Shown here: positions 1-7,527 of the stretch, piece after piece
Numbering within the stretch: position 1 is the stretch's first letter
How the letters are laid out: the number at the start of each line of letters is the position of its first letter
Assembly: GCA_041917295.1 (NCBI GenBank)
Contig: JAYRXX010000055.1
Span: forward strand, 1-13,242
From: JADKHR01 sp041917295
GTDB taxonomy: Bacteria; Elusimicrobiota; Elusimicrobia; FEN-1173
Length of the DNA stretch: 13,242 nt
Reading direction: 5' to 3'
Program-made: the position numbers and the translations under genes
Notes under the pieces: generated by a model
What the model saw: only the letters and a program-made list of their open reading frames with translations
Told to the model about the DNA's origin: nothing
The model's database searches: none

Positions 1-30
1 CCTGACCGCGCCGACCTTACGGGAGGAAAA

Positions 31-49
31 GGGCCCGCCGAGCGGGCCC
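31..49 (-). terminator. Probable intrinsic terminator, minus strand
   Basis: A perfect 8-bp GC-only stem (31-38 with 42-49, 3-base loop) is followed on the minus strand by four T (30-27) and then CC. The orientation suits the minus-strand lipoprotein gene ending at 253, about 200 bases upstream of it. The short T tract makes it a moderate candidate. An outer 8-bp inverted repeat (1-8 with 55-62) encloses the hairpin, so the whole 1-62 segment can fold as a nested structure. Confidence 0.5.
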
Positions 50-72
50 GTCAGCGGTCAGGCCGGCCTGGA

Positions 73-106
73 AGGTTCACGGCGGGGGTAGGAAAGCCGT
101 GAACCT
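73..106. repeat. Strong hairpin, 11-bp perfect stem
   Basis: Bases 73-83 are the exact reverse complement of 96-106, with a 12-base loop rich in G. No T tract follows on either strand, so it is not a standard intrinsic terminator. It could stabilise a transcript 3' end or belong to a dispersed palindromic repeat family. Confidence 0.6.
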
Positions 107-190
107 GGAAGGCAAGTCCCCCCCCGCGCACGCTGAACATAAGACCAAAGAAAAATGCCATGCCCCCTCATTCTGACGCAGAAGCACTAG

Positions 191-211
191 ACGCGGGCCG
201 AAGGCCCGTGT
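191..211. repeat. Hairpin with GAA loop
   Basis: Bases 191-199 pair with 203-211 (one G.U pair) around a GAA loop. The core is the same shape (GGGCC, GAA, GGCCC) as hairpins near 1935 and 1951, which suggests a recurring hairpin type in this genome. It lies just downstream of the lipoprotein gene's stop codon (minus strand). The rest of 107-252 shows no gene and nothing else I can support. Confidence 0.45.
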
Positions 212-252
212 CCGGTGTAATGATTAGTTAGCCAAAATTCGCTTGATCGACT

Positions 253-795
253 TTAGTCGCGACCCAAATAAAGCTCTTCCAAAAATTCAATCTTCTTTGT
301 TTTTTTCCAAACCGGGGAAGAGATTACGAAGGCGGATACAGTTTGTCCTTTGCTTCCAAAAAGAAAAGTTTCATCTATCTTCTTGCTTTTTAGTTCCCAA
401 ACTAGAAATCCCCGGTCTATGTCAATCTTCAAAATTTGATGAGTGCCATGCCATTTTTCCGCAAGATAGTCCGCATCCCACATGTAGAAATTTTTAAGGG
501 AGTCAAAAGTACTTTCTCCTACTTTCCTACCAGGGAGCCCTTCTAGCGGACCAAACGCAATGCCCAATTTAACATCTTCTGCCTTGTGCATAAAAAATTG
601 CTGTTTACTCACACTGTCGTAATGCATTTTTGTCCATTCACCCGGGATACCGACAGTGCCAAAAGGCACCACCGTATAAACCGTTTTGTTAACTTTCGCC
701 GAATATTCAGTGCTCACTATTGTAGAAACATATCGGTTGTGGCATGACACAAGACCAAAAGAAGCAATAAGAAGGACCAATGCTGATTTTTTCAT
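253..795 (-). CDS. Small predicted lipoprotein, unknown function
   Basis: A 180-residue protein with a lipoprotein signal peptide: MKK, a hydrophobic run, then a lipobox LVSC with the lipidated Cys at residue 18. It should therefore be anchored in the inner or outer membrane facing the periplasm. I recognise no domain in the mature part, which has mixed polar and aromatic residues (for example EWTKMHYDS and KNFYMWDADYL) and no repeats. The ATG at 795 is chosen because GAGG (804-807) sits 8 bases upstream; an in-frame GTG at 804 would overlap that ribosome binding site. The gene is clearly AT-richer than its neighbours and lies between two copies of a 14-base repeat (1-14 and 854-867), so it may be acquired. 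It follows comF on the same strand. I see no convincing promoter in 796-889. Confidence 0.75.
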   Translation of the reverse strand: MKKSALVLLIASFGLVSCHNRYVSTIVSTEYSAKVNKTVYTVVPFGTVGIPGEWTKMHYDSVSKQQFFMHKAEDVKLGIAFGPLEGLPGRKVGESTFDSLKNFYMWDADYLAEKWHGTHQILKIDIDRGFLVWELKSKKIDETFLFGSKGQTVSAFVISSPVWKKTKKIEFLEELYLGRD

Positions 796-803
796 AAAAC
801 ACA

Positions 804-807
804 CCTC
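804..807 (-). promoter_or_regulatory. Ribosome binding site deciding the lipoprotein start
   Basis: GAGG on the minus strand lies 8 bases before the ATG at 795. This favours that ATG, whose product begins MKKSALVL, over the GTG at 804, which would overlap the site. Confidence 0.6.
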
Positions 808-853
808 ACAAAATTTCGACGAACAACGGAAAAAGCATTCGGGGACTTGAACG

Positions 854-867
854 CCTGACCGCGCCGA
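854..867. repeat. 14-base direct repeat, second copy
   Basis: CCTGACCGCGCCGA here is identical to bases 1-14 of the window; the sequence diverges right after each copy. The first copy starts at the window edge, so the true repeat may be longer. A 10-base core recurs at 1707-1716. The two copies bracket the AT-rich lipoprotein segment. On the minus strand the bases next to this copy read TTCAAGTCCCC, like a tRNA T-loop, but no tRNA can be folded here. Confidence 0.5.
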
Positions 868-889
868 ACAGTTTTCTTCGCTAATTGTT

Positions 890-1636
890 CTATTGGAAAT
901 CCGGCCGGAGGCCTGTGTAGTCCCTGGCCAAAGTTAAAGCGTCCACCGAACGGGCGCCGGCCTGTTTCAGGGCTTCGGCGCAGGATTCCAGCGTTGCTCC
1001 TGTTGTGCACACATCGTCCACCAGCAAAATTCGTTTCCCTCGAATGACATCCGGAGTTCGAACAGCAAACGCCCCCGCCACGTTGGTTTTTCTTTGATCG
1101 CGTCCCAACCGGGCTTGGGCCCAGGTCCACCGACGGCGAACCAAAACGCCAGACACGAGAGGAACCCCCACCCCTTCGGCCAAACCCCGGCCCAGAAGTT
1201 CAGCCTGGTTAAAGCCCCGCCCGTGCCGTTTAAGGAAATGGAGCGGAACAGGAATTACGCACTGGTTATTTTGAAGTTCAGCCCGTTCTTTGAACACTCG
1301 AATCAGGGGGACACACAGGGCGGGGGCCAAATCGTCTCGGTGGCCGTATTTTAACGCCAAAACGGCCCGGCGCAGGACCCCTTCAAACAAACCCGCGCTC
1401 CGGCAAAACCGAAACGACCGTCTCCGTCGACGACAGACCCAACACCGGGCGCCCCCGTCGGGCAACGGCACGCCGCATATTCGGCAAGACAACCCCCGCC
1501 ATCGAACCACACGGTTTATACAACACCCGCACAGACCTTGCTCATCCGCCCGAAGGTCGCCCTCGCAACCCCAACACGCCCGAGGAAACAACCATCGGAA
1601 CACATTTATCGCCGCATCGCGTGCCAACGCCTTCAT
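890..1636 (-). CDS. comF: ComF-family phosphoribosyltransferase
   Basis: A 248-residue cytosolic protein of the ComF family, which in competent bacteria takes part in handling imported single-stranded DNA. The N-terminus carries a Cys-rich zinc-finger-like region: CWGC at 21-24, CGCC at 36-39, CRIC at 51-54, CWVC at 65-68. The family motif RGFNQAELL is at 140-148. The PRPP-binding loop ILLVDDVCTTGAT at 203-215 marks a type I phosphoribosyltransferase fold. Length is normal for the family. The ATG at 1636 is preferred; an in-frame TTG at 1657 would add seven residues. No Shine-Dalgarno is visible, but TATAAT at 1651-1646 ends 9 bases before the ATG, which would give a nearly leaderless transcript. 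No other competence gene is in the window. It lies downstream of the sprA-like gene on the same strand, separated by a hairpin-rich spacer. Confidence 0.88.
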   Translation of the reverse strand: MKALARDAAINVFRWLFPRACWGCEGDLRADEQGLCGCCINRVVRWRGLSCRICGVPLPDGGARCWVCRRRRRSFRFCRSAGLFEGVLRRAVLALKYGHRDDLAPALCVPLIRVFKERAELQNNQCVIPVPLHFLKRHGRGFNQAELLGRGLAEGVGVPLVSGVLVRRRWTWAQARLGRDQRKTNVAGAFAVRTPDVIRGKRILLVDDVCTTGATLESCAEALKQAGARSVDALTLARDYTGLRPDFQ

Positions 1637-1645
1637 ATTGGACCC

Positions 1646-1651
1646 ATTATA
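1646..1651 (-). promoter_or_regulatory. Candidate -10 box of comF
   Basis: A perfect TATAAT on the minus strand with 9 bases between it and the ATG at 1636. A start about 7 bases downstream would leave a leader of 0-4 bases. No good -35 hexamer is visible 16-18 bases upstream, so this is a candidate only. Confidence 0.4.
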
Positions 1652-1736
1652 ACCCAAAAGCTCACTTAACTTTTTCCCTCACCCTACCCTCGCTTCAGCG
1701 GCTCTGCTGACCGCGCTAGCGGAAATGTCTCGTGGG

Positions 1737-1764
1737 AGAGATCGCCCCAGGGGCCCCGATCTCT
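1737..1764. repeat. Hairpin, 8-bp stem
   Basis: AGAGATCG at 1737-1744 pairs exactly with CGATCTCT at 1757-1764. The loop itself contains the palindrome GGGGCCCC (1750-1757). This is the first of a series of hairpins filling the spacer between the sprA-like gene and comF. Confidence 0.55.
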
Positions 1765-1773
1765 GTGAGGGGC

Positions 1774-1821
1774 CTCCCAAGAGGAGAGGGAAAACCCTTG
1801 GTTTCCTTCCCCTCTTGGGGG
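1774..1821. repeat. Long imperfect hairpin of about 20 bp
   Basis: Bases 1776-1796 pair with 1800-1819, apart from two mismatches and one bulged A, around a 3-base CTT loop; pairing extends outward to 1774 and 1821. This is the longest stem in the window. Its purine-rich left arm and pyrimidine-rich right arm would form a stable rod in RNA. Confidence 0.6.
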
Positions 1822-1842
1822 AAGGGTCGCGCCTGCCAGTGG

Positions 1843-1872
1843 GTGGAATGTGCCGTGAATGGCACATTCCAC
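1843..1872. repeat. Perfect 12-bp hairpin
   Basis: GTGGAATGTGCC at 1843-1854 is the exact reverse complement of 1861-1872, with the 6-base loop GTGAAT. A smaller 5-bp hairpin (1875-1879 with 1883-1887, loop TCT) follows directly. Neither has a T tract. Confidence 0.65.
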
Positions 1873-1892
1873 GGGCGGCTCTGCCGCACAGG

Positions 1893-1923
1893 CTTTTGTC
1901 CGACTCAGCCGGTCGGACAAAAG
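1893..1923. terminator. Perfect 12-bp hairpin, possible bidirectional terminator
   Basis: Bases 1893-1904 pair with 1912-1923 around a 7-base loop. The stem has four A/T pairs near its base, giving a TTTT run on either strand, but no T tract continues beyond the stem. It lies about 110 bases past the sprA-like stop codon, so termination of that transcript is possible. It could equally be one member of the palindromic repeat cluster. Confidence 0.35.
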
Positions 1924-1934
1924 GCGGTTGCGAC

Positions 1935-1968
1935 GGGCCGAAGAGGCCCCGGGTCCGAAGGACCCCGG
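1935..1968. repeat. Two short GC-rich hairpins
   Basis: GGGCC at 1935-1939 pairs with GGCCC at 1945-1949. GGGTCC at 1951-1956 pairs with GGACCC at 1960-1965 around a GAA loop. The second has the same loop as the hairpin at 191-211. They close the hairpin series. The remaining bases of 1637-2034 show no gene: open frames there only trace the palindromes and have no recognisable protein. Confidence 0.45.
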
Positions 1969-2034
1969 AGGGCCGGATGAGGGATTCATGGGGGAACGTG
2001 TTCCGTCGAGCTCGGGGCGTTATCAGGTCATAAG

Positions 2035-5000
2035 TTAGAACTGGATCACGAGTTGGCTGTTTAATTCGACTGTCATCAACCCGTCTTCCTTTCGGGCCCG
2101 GTTATTGACCAGCCCCAACTTGCCGCCGAACGACAACCGGAAGTTTTTTGAAATTTCCCATTCCCCGGTGGCCTCGCCGGTGTAGGTGTCGGTGTTGTCC
2201 CGCTCGTAGTTGAGGCTTGAAATACGTCGGTCAAACGCCAGTTTGGCGTCCAACGTCAAACGGTTCACGTTGCTGAACACTCTCTTTGTAAACGGAAACC
2301 GGAATCCCCGGGGATACGATTTGTCGAACCGCCCCAAAATCGACGCCGATTGAACCTGCAAATCCTGGAGGTAGCGCCCGGTGCCGTCTTGGGACACATC
2401 CGATCGCATGGACCCGCCGGGGGTTAAACGCCAACTGCCCCATTTCGTTCCCACCTGGAGAGATTGGTTGGAATTGTCCACGGTGGATTTCAACAGGCCG
2501 GTGCGCGCGTCTTGGCTTTCACCTCCCGTCAAGGACAGGCTGTAAAATACGTCGTACTTTGTAAACAACGCAAACCGATAGTCCAACCCTTTCGTTTGCG
2601 TTCGGGACCGGTCTTCTTTAAACGTTTCCGTTTTCTTCAAGGAATACCGAATGTTCGCCTGGCTTCCTGACATCCACCGTTCCAAAAACAACATTTTCTC
2701 GCTGTCGCGCAAGGTCACAATCATGTCGGGCCAGCTTTGGGTCACCACGTCGCGGGCCGTGAGGGTGTTTTCCGAGTGCTCGTTTGTCACCGTCAACGTG
2801 TTGTTGAAATTAAGAGTTTTGAAAGGCTCAACGCGGTAGGGCATCTTAAGCCAATCCAAGGGCGACCAGTTTAACGTGTAGCGCAAGGTGTTGCGGGCGG
2901 TTTGCTGTGTCCGACGAACGGAAGCGTCATCGAATTCCAAAGGCGATAAAAGGCCAAACATTTTGCTCCCGTCGCGCCGATTCACTTTGGCCACTTTAAA
3001 GAGTTCCGGACGGCGCCAGTCGGAAAAATCTTTTGGAACTCCGGAATAGTTGTCGGACGATTCCACGCGGAAACTGCCGTCCATGTTCAACGACTTAAAC
3101 AACTTCAGTTTCGGAAACAGGTCCCGGGGCGCCAAACTGAGGAACAAATCGCCTGACGCAGTGCGGTCCAATGTTTTTTGATTGACGGCCGTGGTCGACG
3201 AGGCTGTGGGCAACCCGTTGGTTTCGGTGCCTGTCTGAGACCAGGTCATCCGCGGCTCCAACCACGAAAAAATTCGCCAGGACCCCGCCAACCCCCGGGT
3301 TTGGGAAAACGATTTGTCGTAGGCCACCGCGGACGAAAAACCGGGGTTCGCGGCCAATTCTTCCTCAGAAAAGTTTCGTTGTTCCCCCACCCGCCGCTGG
3401 GAATAGTTGGGCGTCAAAACCAGGCCGTCCCAGGGAGAGAACCCCATTCGGCCGGTCCACTCGTCGCTTTGTTCGTCCACCCGGGTGTTGGCGAACACGG
3501 CGTTTCGTTGGGCCACCGGGTCAGTAGAAATGGCCAACTGTTCATCCTTGCGTTCCGGAAAATACGAGAGGGTGAACAGGGTTCGGGTGTATTTCACAAA
3601 GACCGTGTCGGGCAAGGGACGGAACGTCAATTTCTTGCCGGGCACAATGTCCAACCGGCCGGGTAACGTGTAATCCATGGATCCGGAATAGAGGGTTCGG
3701 TCCCGACGGTCCTGGTTGGTGGTGGACTCAGCAATCGATCGTTCACCGCTGTAGCTAAACGCGGGCAGGGACGGTGAAAGAGCCGACAACAGGAACTGCC
3801 CGTCACCTCGAGCGGCCACGGTTTCTTCCCGCCCTTCCGAAAGCAAGGAGACCAACTGAGATTGACCGGTTTGAAGAACCGCGGGCGTGATCGTTTTGGA
3901 CCGGCTGATTTTTCCGGATAAGGGCATGACTTTTAAACGGCTCAAACTTCCGTATCCGGAAACCTCCTCGCGGTCTTGGTTGACCACGGGGCTGGTAAGC
4001 GTTTGGAAGTTGCGGTCCACCCGCCGAAACGACCCGCCAAAGGTGCCCCATCGGTCCCACTGTCCATCGAGAGAAAAACGACGGGCGTTGCCCACCCGGG
4101 TGCGCGCCCCGGACACATGGATTTCGTTGACCCACATCACACCCTTAATTTCCGCTAATGTGCTATTGATCAACCCGATTTTAAATTGGCCGATGCGGGC
4201 CAGGTTGGGCGACCCCACCACCGTGATGGAAGAACCGACCACATCGGATTCCAGGGTTTCCGGCGTGCCGTCGTTGTTGCGGTCGGCTAGACGGAGGGAT
4301 TCCATCACCCATCCTTCCACATCGCTGTTAATGGGCCGGGTGTATTGAAAATAGTCCGTTTCCGACCCCATTTGGACCATGAGCGTTTCACCCAGACCGG
4401 TTCCGGGCCGCCGGTTAATAAAAAAGTTTACGGTTTTGTGGTGGGACAAATCCCGAGGGGTTCCGTACACCGACCGCGTTGTCACTGTTGATCCCACGGG
4501 AAGCGTGTAATCCAACAACAACGCTTGTTCCCGAGAACGATTGTCGGCCGAATCACCGTAGAGGTCCTTGTACGCGCTGTTGCCGATAAGCGATTCATAG
4601 TCGGGGTTGTCCAGATTGTTGACGGCTCCCACAGTCAAATCAACTCCTGTGGACCCCGCCTCCACGGGTTTTTCCCACGTGTTTCCAACGAACGCGATTT
4701 TGGCGATTCGGATCTTGGCCGGCGCGCCGGCGTAACCCGATAACCCTTTGAATGTCAAACGCACATGTTCAACGGCGGTATAATCCAAACTCCCGATTAA
4801 ATCCAATGGAACGCGTATGAACCGCCACCCAGCCCCCGCCACCGACGTCAAGTTTCCGTTCCGATCCAAGACAGACGCGGAAGTGGGGTCCAACAGTATG
4901 TCCGAGAATTTTACCAACGGAGTGGTGCCGGATTTATCACTGGTGTGAAAAGTGCCTCCGTTGGCGTTTTCGCGGTCAATTCGGCCGTTATCGGCCCCCG

Positions 5001-7437
5001 TACGCAAAAGCACATCTCCTGTCGATGAGTGAAAGGGGTATCCCACGTCTTCCCCGACATTTAAGGTTCCGTCTAAGTTAATGTCTTCAGAATCTTCAAC
5101 GTCATTGTTGTCCGCATCTTCGTTAAACACACCGGCATAGACCGACATATCCACCGTTGTACCGTCGATACCCGAAGCGTCCACCCACATTTCCAGATAC
5201 GTTTTCTCCGAAAAATCCCGGTTGCCCCCGTTGGGAAGAACCTGAAGCAAAGACACCTCGGCCCCCGAAGCGAAGTGGGTGCCATTAAGGGACACTTCCA
5301 TCACGCGCACTTTTTCATTCTCCTTGACATTGGCGTTGGGGCCCACAATGTCTTGCAAGGCCATGTCAAACTCTGTCGCCGACACGGCGAGGGGGTCCAG
5401 GGATGCCCCGAGAGGATTAGCGCCCAAAGGCCAAAAGTCCGAGTCCATGATCATGGCGTCTTCCTTGGCCACGCCTTCCATGGATTCCACCAGGGCTTTC
5501 CCGTATAAATTGGGGTTTTCCCGGGACTGGGCCGCCTCCCCCGACAGGGACAGCTTGAGATTTGTCAATGGAACGTTCACGTCGGTCAGCCGCCCGTCTG
5601 CTTCCAAGACCATCAAGCTCGACGGCGTGGATCGCACGTCGGGAACCACGGACGTTTTGGGAGCGAAGGTATACAAAAAGGTTGACCCCAACTGAAACCG
5701 CCCCGGAACAACTGCCAACTCGGCCCGGGTCCCGACCAGGGTTTGACCCAACTGCCCGCCAAACGGAGCGTAATCGTAAGTGACCTCGATCTGGCTGTTT
5801 TCGTCCAGCTCGTTGTCATTAAAAAACTGGAGGAGACCGCTAATGGGATCGAGGAAATAATCGATTTCACTGCGCATCAATCGGCCGTTGACGGTCACCC
5901 GTTCGCTCCCGAACACGATGTTGGGCCTCAACTGGAAATCCCGCAATCGATACCGGTATTCCGTTAAAAAACTAAAGTCGGACGTTGGCGTCGGGTCATA
6001 AAGAGCGGGGCTGTCCACCCGCAAATAATTATCCGGGTCAAACGTACCGGTCGAAAATAAAACGTTAAAAAGTCCTTGTTCAAAATCCACTTCCAGGGTG
6101 GACCGTTCCCCCGTCATTGAGGTGGACGAACGGTACACCAGATCTTCCCCTGTGGGTTTGACCAAGAGGACTTTTTGTTCCTGATTGGTGTCAATGGTTC
6201 TTAAAATAAAATTCCCGTTTCCATTGTCGCGAATCAAACGGATATTTCCGAATGAATAGAACGTTTTTATTTCCCGACGGTGAGCCGTGGCCGTGGAGGT
6301 CGACGTGAGCGGCGTGTCAAAAGACGTTTTGACCAGAGCCACCTCCTTGGCGGGAGTGAGATCGCTCAAGCGCTCGGCATTGTCAGAAAATACATAGTCG
6401 ACGGCAATGACCGCCTTGGAGTCCACCATCCGTTTGAAATACAGAATGCCCCGAACCGAATCAAACGTGTAATCATCCCCGGCCTTCAATTTATCGAACA
6501 TCCCATTCGACACAGCGGGGGATGCTTCCGAACGAGTATCAAAATCAATGGTGCTTTTGTTTTCCGTTATCGGTGTTTTGTTGTTGTTGGTCGCGTCGCC
6601 GTCGTCGCGCCAGACGATTTCCGATCCGGCCACGATCGGCCGCGTGGTAAACGCCACGGAATAATATTGCCGGGAGGCGTAACGGTGGCCCGCAATCACG
6701 CGCCGCTCGAATTTTGTGGCGCCGTTGAACCGTTTGGTTTCCGTTGTCCCCTTGGTGCGGCTCCCGATGGCCATCAGGGTGGCGTTTTTGTATTGCAGTT
6801 TTGTCCGAACACCAAACAACTGTTTGGAAAACGACACAAATTCGGTGGCCGGCAATGACAGCGTGATGTCGCCGAACGCGGCTTCTTGAACAAACTCCCC
6901 CGGGTCGCCTTGGTACATCACCGAAATGTCCCGTTTATCGTCTTTGGTGTCGTCAAAGTCCACGTTCACTGTGACCTTGCGGCCCACTTTTCCCTTGATA
7001 CGAACCTGGAGTTCCTGGCGCATTTCCATTTCATTTTGGTTTTGGGGAACGCCCAAATCTTCCGACCGCTTTGCGCTTTTGCGCCGGGTCTGGGACAATT
7101 TGAGGGCAATCAATTTGCGTCCGGAAATCACAAGGCCTGATTCGTAGGGTAAATCCACACTGATCCCGGGAGGCGCTTCCACCGGCGCGCCGACGGGCAA
7201 GGTGGCTTTGGAGGGAGGCGGCAACGGACGGGACTCGGCTTCCACCGCCTCCCGCGCCTGGTTCCACCCCCCCTGGTCAAAATCAAACAGGGAGGCCCCC
7301 TCTTGAATCGACTCGTCGGCCAAACCATATTCTTTCGCGGCGGCGGTCTTCCCGAACAAAAAAGGTAAACCCAGACCGATCAACAGTAATGCGATCGAAC
7401 AGGTCCTGAAACGGGTTGTCATCGTGACAGCTCTCAT
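2035..7437 (-). CDS. sprA: SprA/Sov-like giant outer-membrane protein (type IX-type translocon)
   Basis: An 1800-residue protein related to SprA/Sov, the outer-membrane translocon of the type IX secretion system. A signal peptide occupies residues 1-34 (RFRTCSIALLLIGLG, cleavage near TAAA). The best family signature is at about 158-216: VNVDFDDTKDDKRD, a Tyr-Gln-Gly-Asp stretch, then AFGDITLSLP and SKQLFGVRTKLQ, which parallels the SprA pattern of a 'G-N-V-S-L-P ... QSLFGVKTQLQ' block. Residues 774-796 carry two Asp-rich calcium-type loops, one a canonical EF-hand 12-mer (DINLDGTLNVGE). The C-terminal half has alternating polar and aromatic strands and ends LNSQLVIQF, a terminal Phe as in BamA-assembled barrels. 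Known SprA proteins are longer (roughly 2300-2500 residues), so this is a compact version. An alternative ATG at 7422 gives the same mature protein. No Shine-Dalgarno is visible. It is divergent from lptF across 90 bases. Confidence 0.8.
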   Translation of the reverse strand: MRAVTMTTRFRTCSIALLLIGLGLPFLFGKTAAAKEYGLADESIQEGASLFDFDQGGWNQAREAVEAESRPLPPPSKATLPVGAPVEAPPGISVDLPYESGLVISGRKLIALKLSQTRRKSAKRSEDLGVPQNQNEMEMRQELQVRIKGKVGRKVTVNVDFDDTKDDKRDISVMYQGDPGEFVQEAAFGDITLSLPATEFVSFSKQLFGVRTKLQYKNATLMAIGSRTKGTTETKRFNGATKFERRVIAGHRYASRQYYSVAFTTRPIVAGSEIVWRDDGDATNNNKTPITENKSTIDFDTRSEASPAVSNGMFDKLKAGDDYTFDSVRGILYFKRMVDSKAVIAVDYVFSDNAERLSDLTPAKEVALVKTSFDTPLTSTSTATAHRREIKTFYSFGNIRLIRDNGNGNFILRTIDTNQEQKVLLVKPTGEDLVYRSSTSMTGERSTLEVDFEQGLFNVLFSTGTFDPDNYLRVDSPALYDPTPTSDFSFLTEYRYRLRDFQLRPNIVFGSERVTVNGRLMRSEIDYFLDPISGLLQFFNDNELDENSQIEVTYDYAPFGGQLGQTLVGTRAELAVVPGRFQLGSTFLYTFAPKTSVVPDVRSTPSSLMVLEADGRLTDVNVPLTNLKLSLSGEAAQSRENPNLYGKALVESMEGVAKEDAMIMDSDFWPLGANPLGASLDPLAVSATEFDMALQDIVGPNANVKENEKVRVMEVSLNGTHFASGAEVSLLQVLPNGGNRDFSEKTYLEMWVDASGIDGTTVDMSVYAGVFNEDADNNDVEDSEDINLDGTLNVGEDVGYPFHSSTGDVLLRTGADNGRIDRENANGGTFHTSDKSGTTPLVKFSDILLDPTSASVLDRNGNLTSVAGAGWRFIRVPLDLIGSLDYTAVEHVRLTFKGLSGYAGAPAKIRIAKIAFVGNTWEKPVEAGSTGVDLTVGAVNNLDNPDYESLIGNSAYKDLYGDSADNRSREQALLLDYTLPVGSTVTTRSVYGTPRDLSHHKTVNFFINRRPGTGLGETLMVQMGSETDYFQYTRPINSDVEGWVMESLRLADRNNDGTPETLESDVVGSSITVVGSPNLARIGQFKIGLINSTLAEIKGVMWVNEIHVSGARTRVGNARRFSLDGQWDRWGTFGGSFRRVDRNFQTLTSPVVNQDREEVSGYGSLSRLKVMPLSGKISRSKTITPAVLQTGQSQLVSLLSEGREETVAARGDGQFLLSALSPSLPAFSYSGERSIAESTTNQDRRDRTLYSGSMDYTLPGRLDIVPGKKLTFRPLPDTVFVKYTRTLFTLSYFPERKDEQLAISTDPVAQRNAVFANTRVDEQSDEWTGRMGFSPWDGLVLTPNYSQRRVGEQRNFSEEELAANPGFSSAVAYDKSFSQTRGLAGSWRIFSWLEPRMTWSQTGTETNGLPTASSTTAVNQKTLDRTASGDLFLSLAPRDLFPKLKLFKSLNMDGSFRVESSDNYSGVPKDFSDWRRPELFKVAKVNRRDGSKMFGLLSPLEFDDASVRRTQQTARNTLRYTLNWSPLDWLKMPYRVEPFKTLNFNNTLTVTNEHSENTLTARDVVTQSWPDMIVTLRDSEKMLFLERWMSGSQANIRYSLKKTETFKEDRSRTQTKGLDYRFALFTKYDVFYSLSLTGGESQDARTGLLKSTVDNSNQSLQVGTKWGSWRLTPGGSMRSDVSQDGTGRYLQDLQVQSASILGRFDKSYPRGFRFPFTKRVFSNVNRLTLDAKLAFDRRISSLNYERDNTDTYTGEATGEWEISKNFRLSFGGKLGLVNNRARKEDGLMTVELNSQLVIQF

Positions 7438-7460
7438 GTAATTGTTTTATGCAACGTTGT

Positions 7461-7472
7461 GACCAGATGGTC
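7461..7472. promoter_or_regulatory. Short palindrome in the divergent sprA-lptF spacer
   Basis: GACCA-GA-TGGTC, 5-base arms with a 2-base centre, lies in the 90-base spacer between two divergent starts (7437 and 7528). Its place allows a shared operator, but a palindrome this short can occur by chance. Confidence 0.2.
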
Positions 7473-7515
7473 TCCCAAGGATACACCCAGTTCGTCGAAA
7501 AATCAACCGAAATAA

Positions 7516-7521
7516 TATAAT
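7516..7521 (+). promoter_or_regulatory. Candidate -10 box of lptF
   Basis: A perfect TATAAT with only 6 bases before the GTG start at 7528. A transcription start 7 bases after the box would fall on the GTG itself, giving a leaderless lptFG message. The upstream -35 region (about 7491-7498, TTCGTCGA) matches the consensus poorly. Confidence 0.5.
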
Positions 7522-7527
7522 GTTCGG

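Noticed and set aside
830..870. tRNA gene on the minus strand suggested by TTCAAGTCCCC
   Set aside because: The would-be T stem has mismatches and no acceptor, D or anticodon arm can be formed around it.
792..1130. 112-codon minus-strand frame overlapping the lipoprotein start and comF end
   Set aside because: It overlaps comF in another frame, with no motifs; ComF conservation decides the frame.
1094..1652. Overlapping plus-strand open frames opposite comF
   Set aside because: The minus frame encodes ComF with zinc-finger and PRPP motifs; the plus frames are Arg/Pro-rich shadows.
1684..2033. Several open frames in both strands of the hairpin-rich spacer
   Set aside because: They mutually overlap, simply read through palindromes, and their translations resemble no protein.
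3178..3666. Open frame of 162 codons on the plus strand, inside the sprA-like gene
   Set aside because: It lies fully opposite a well-supported gene, has no recognisable domain and its composition (rich in Pro, Arg, Gly) is that of an antisense shadow.
6280..6858. Open frame of 192 codons on the plus strand, inside the sprA-like gene
   Set aside because: Antisense to the most conserved SprA-like region; no ribosome binding site and no protein features.
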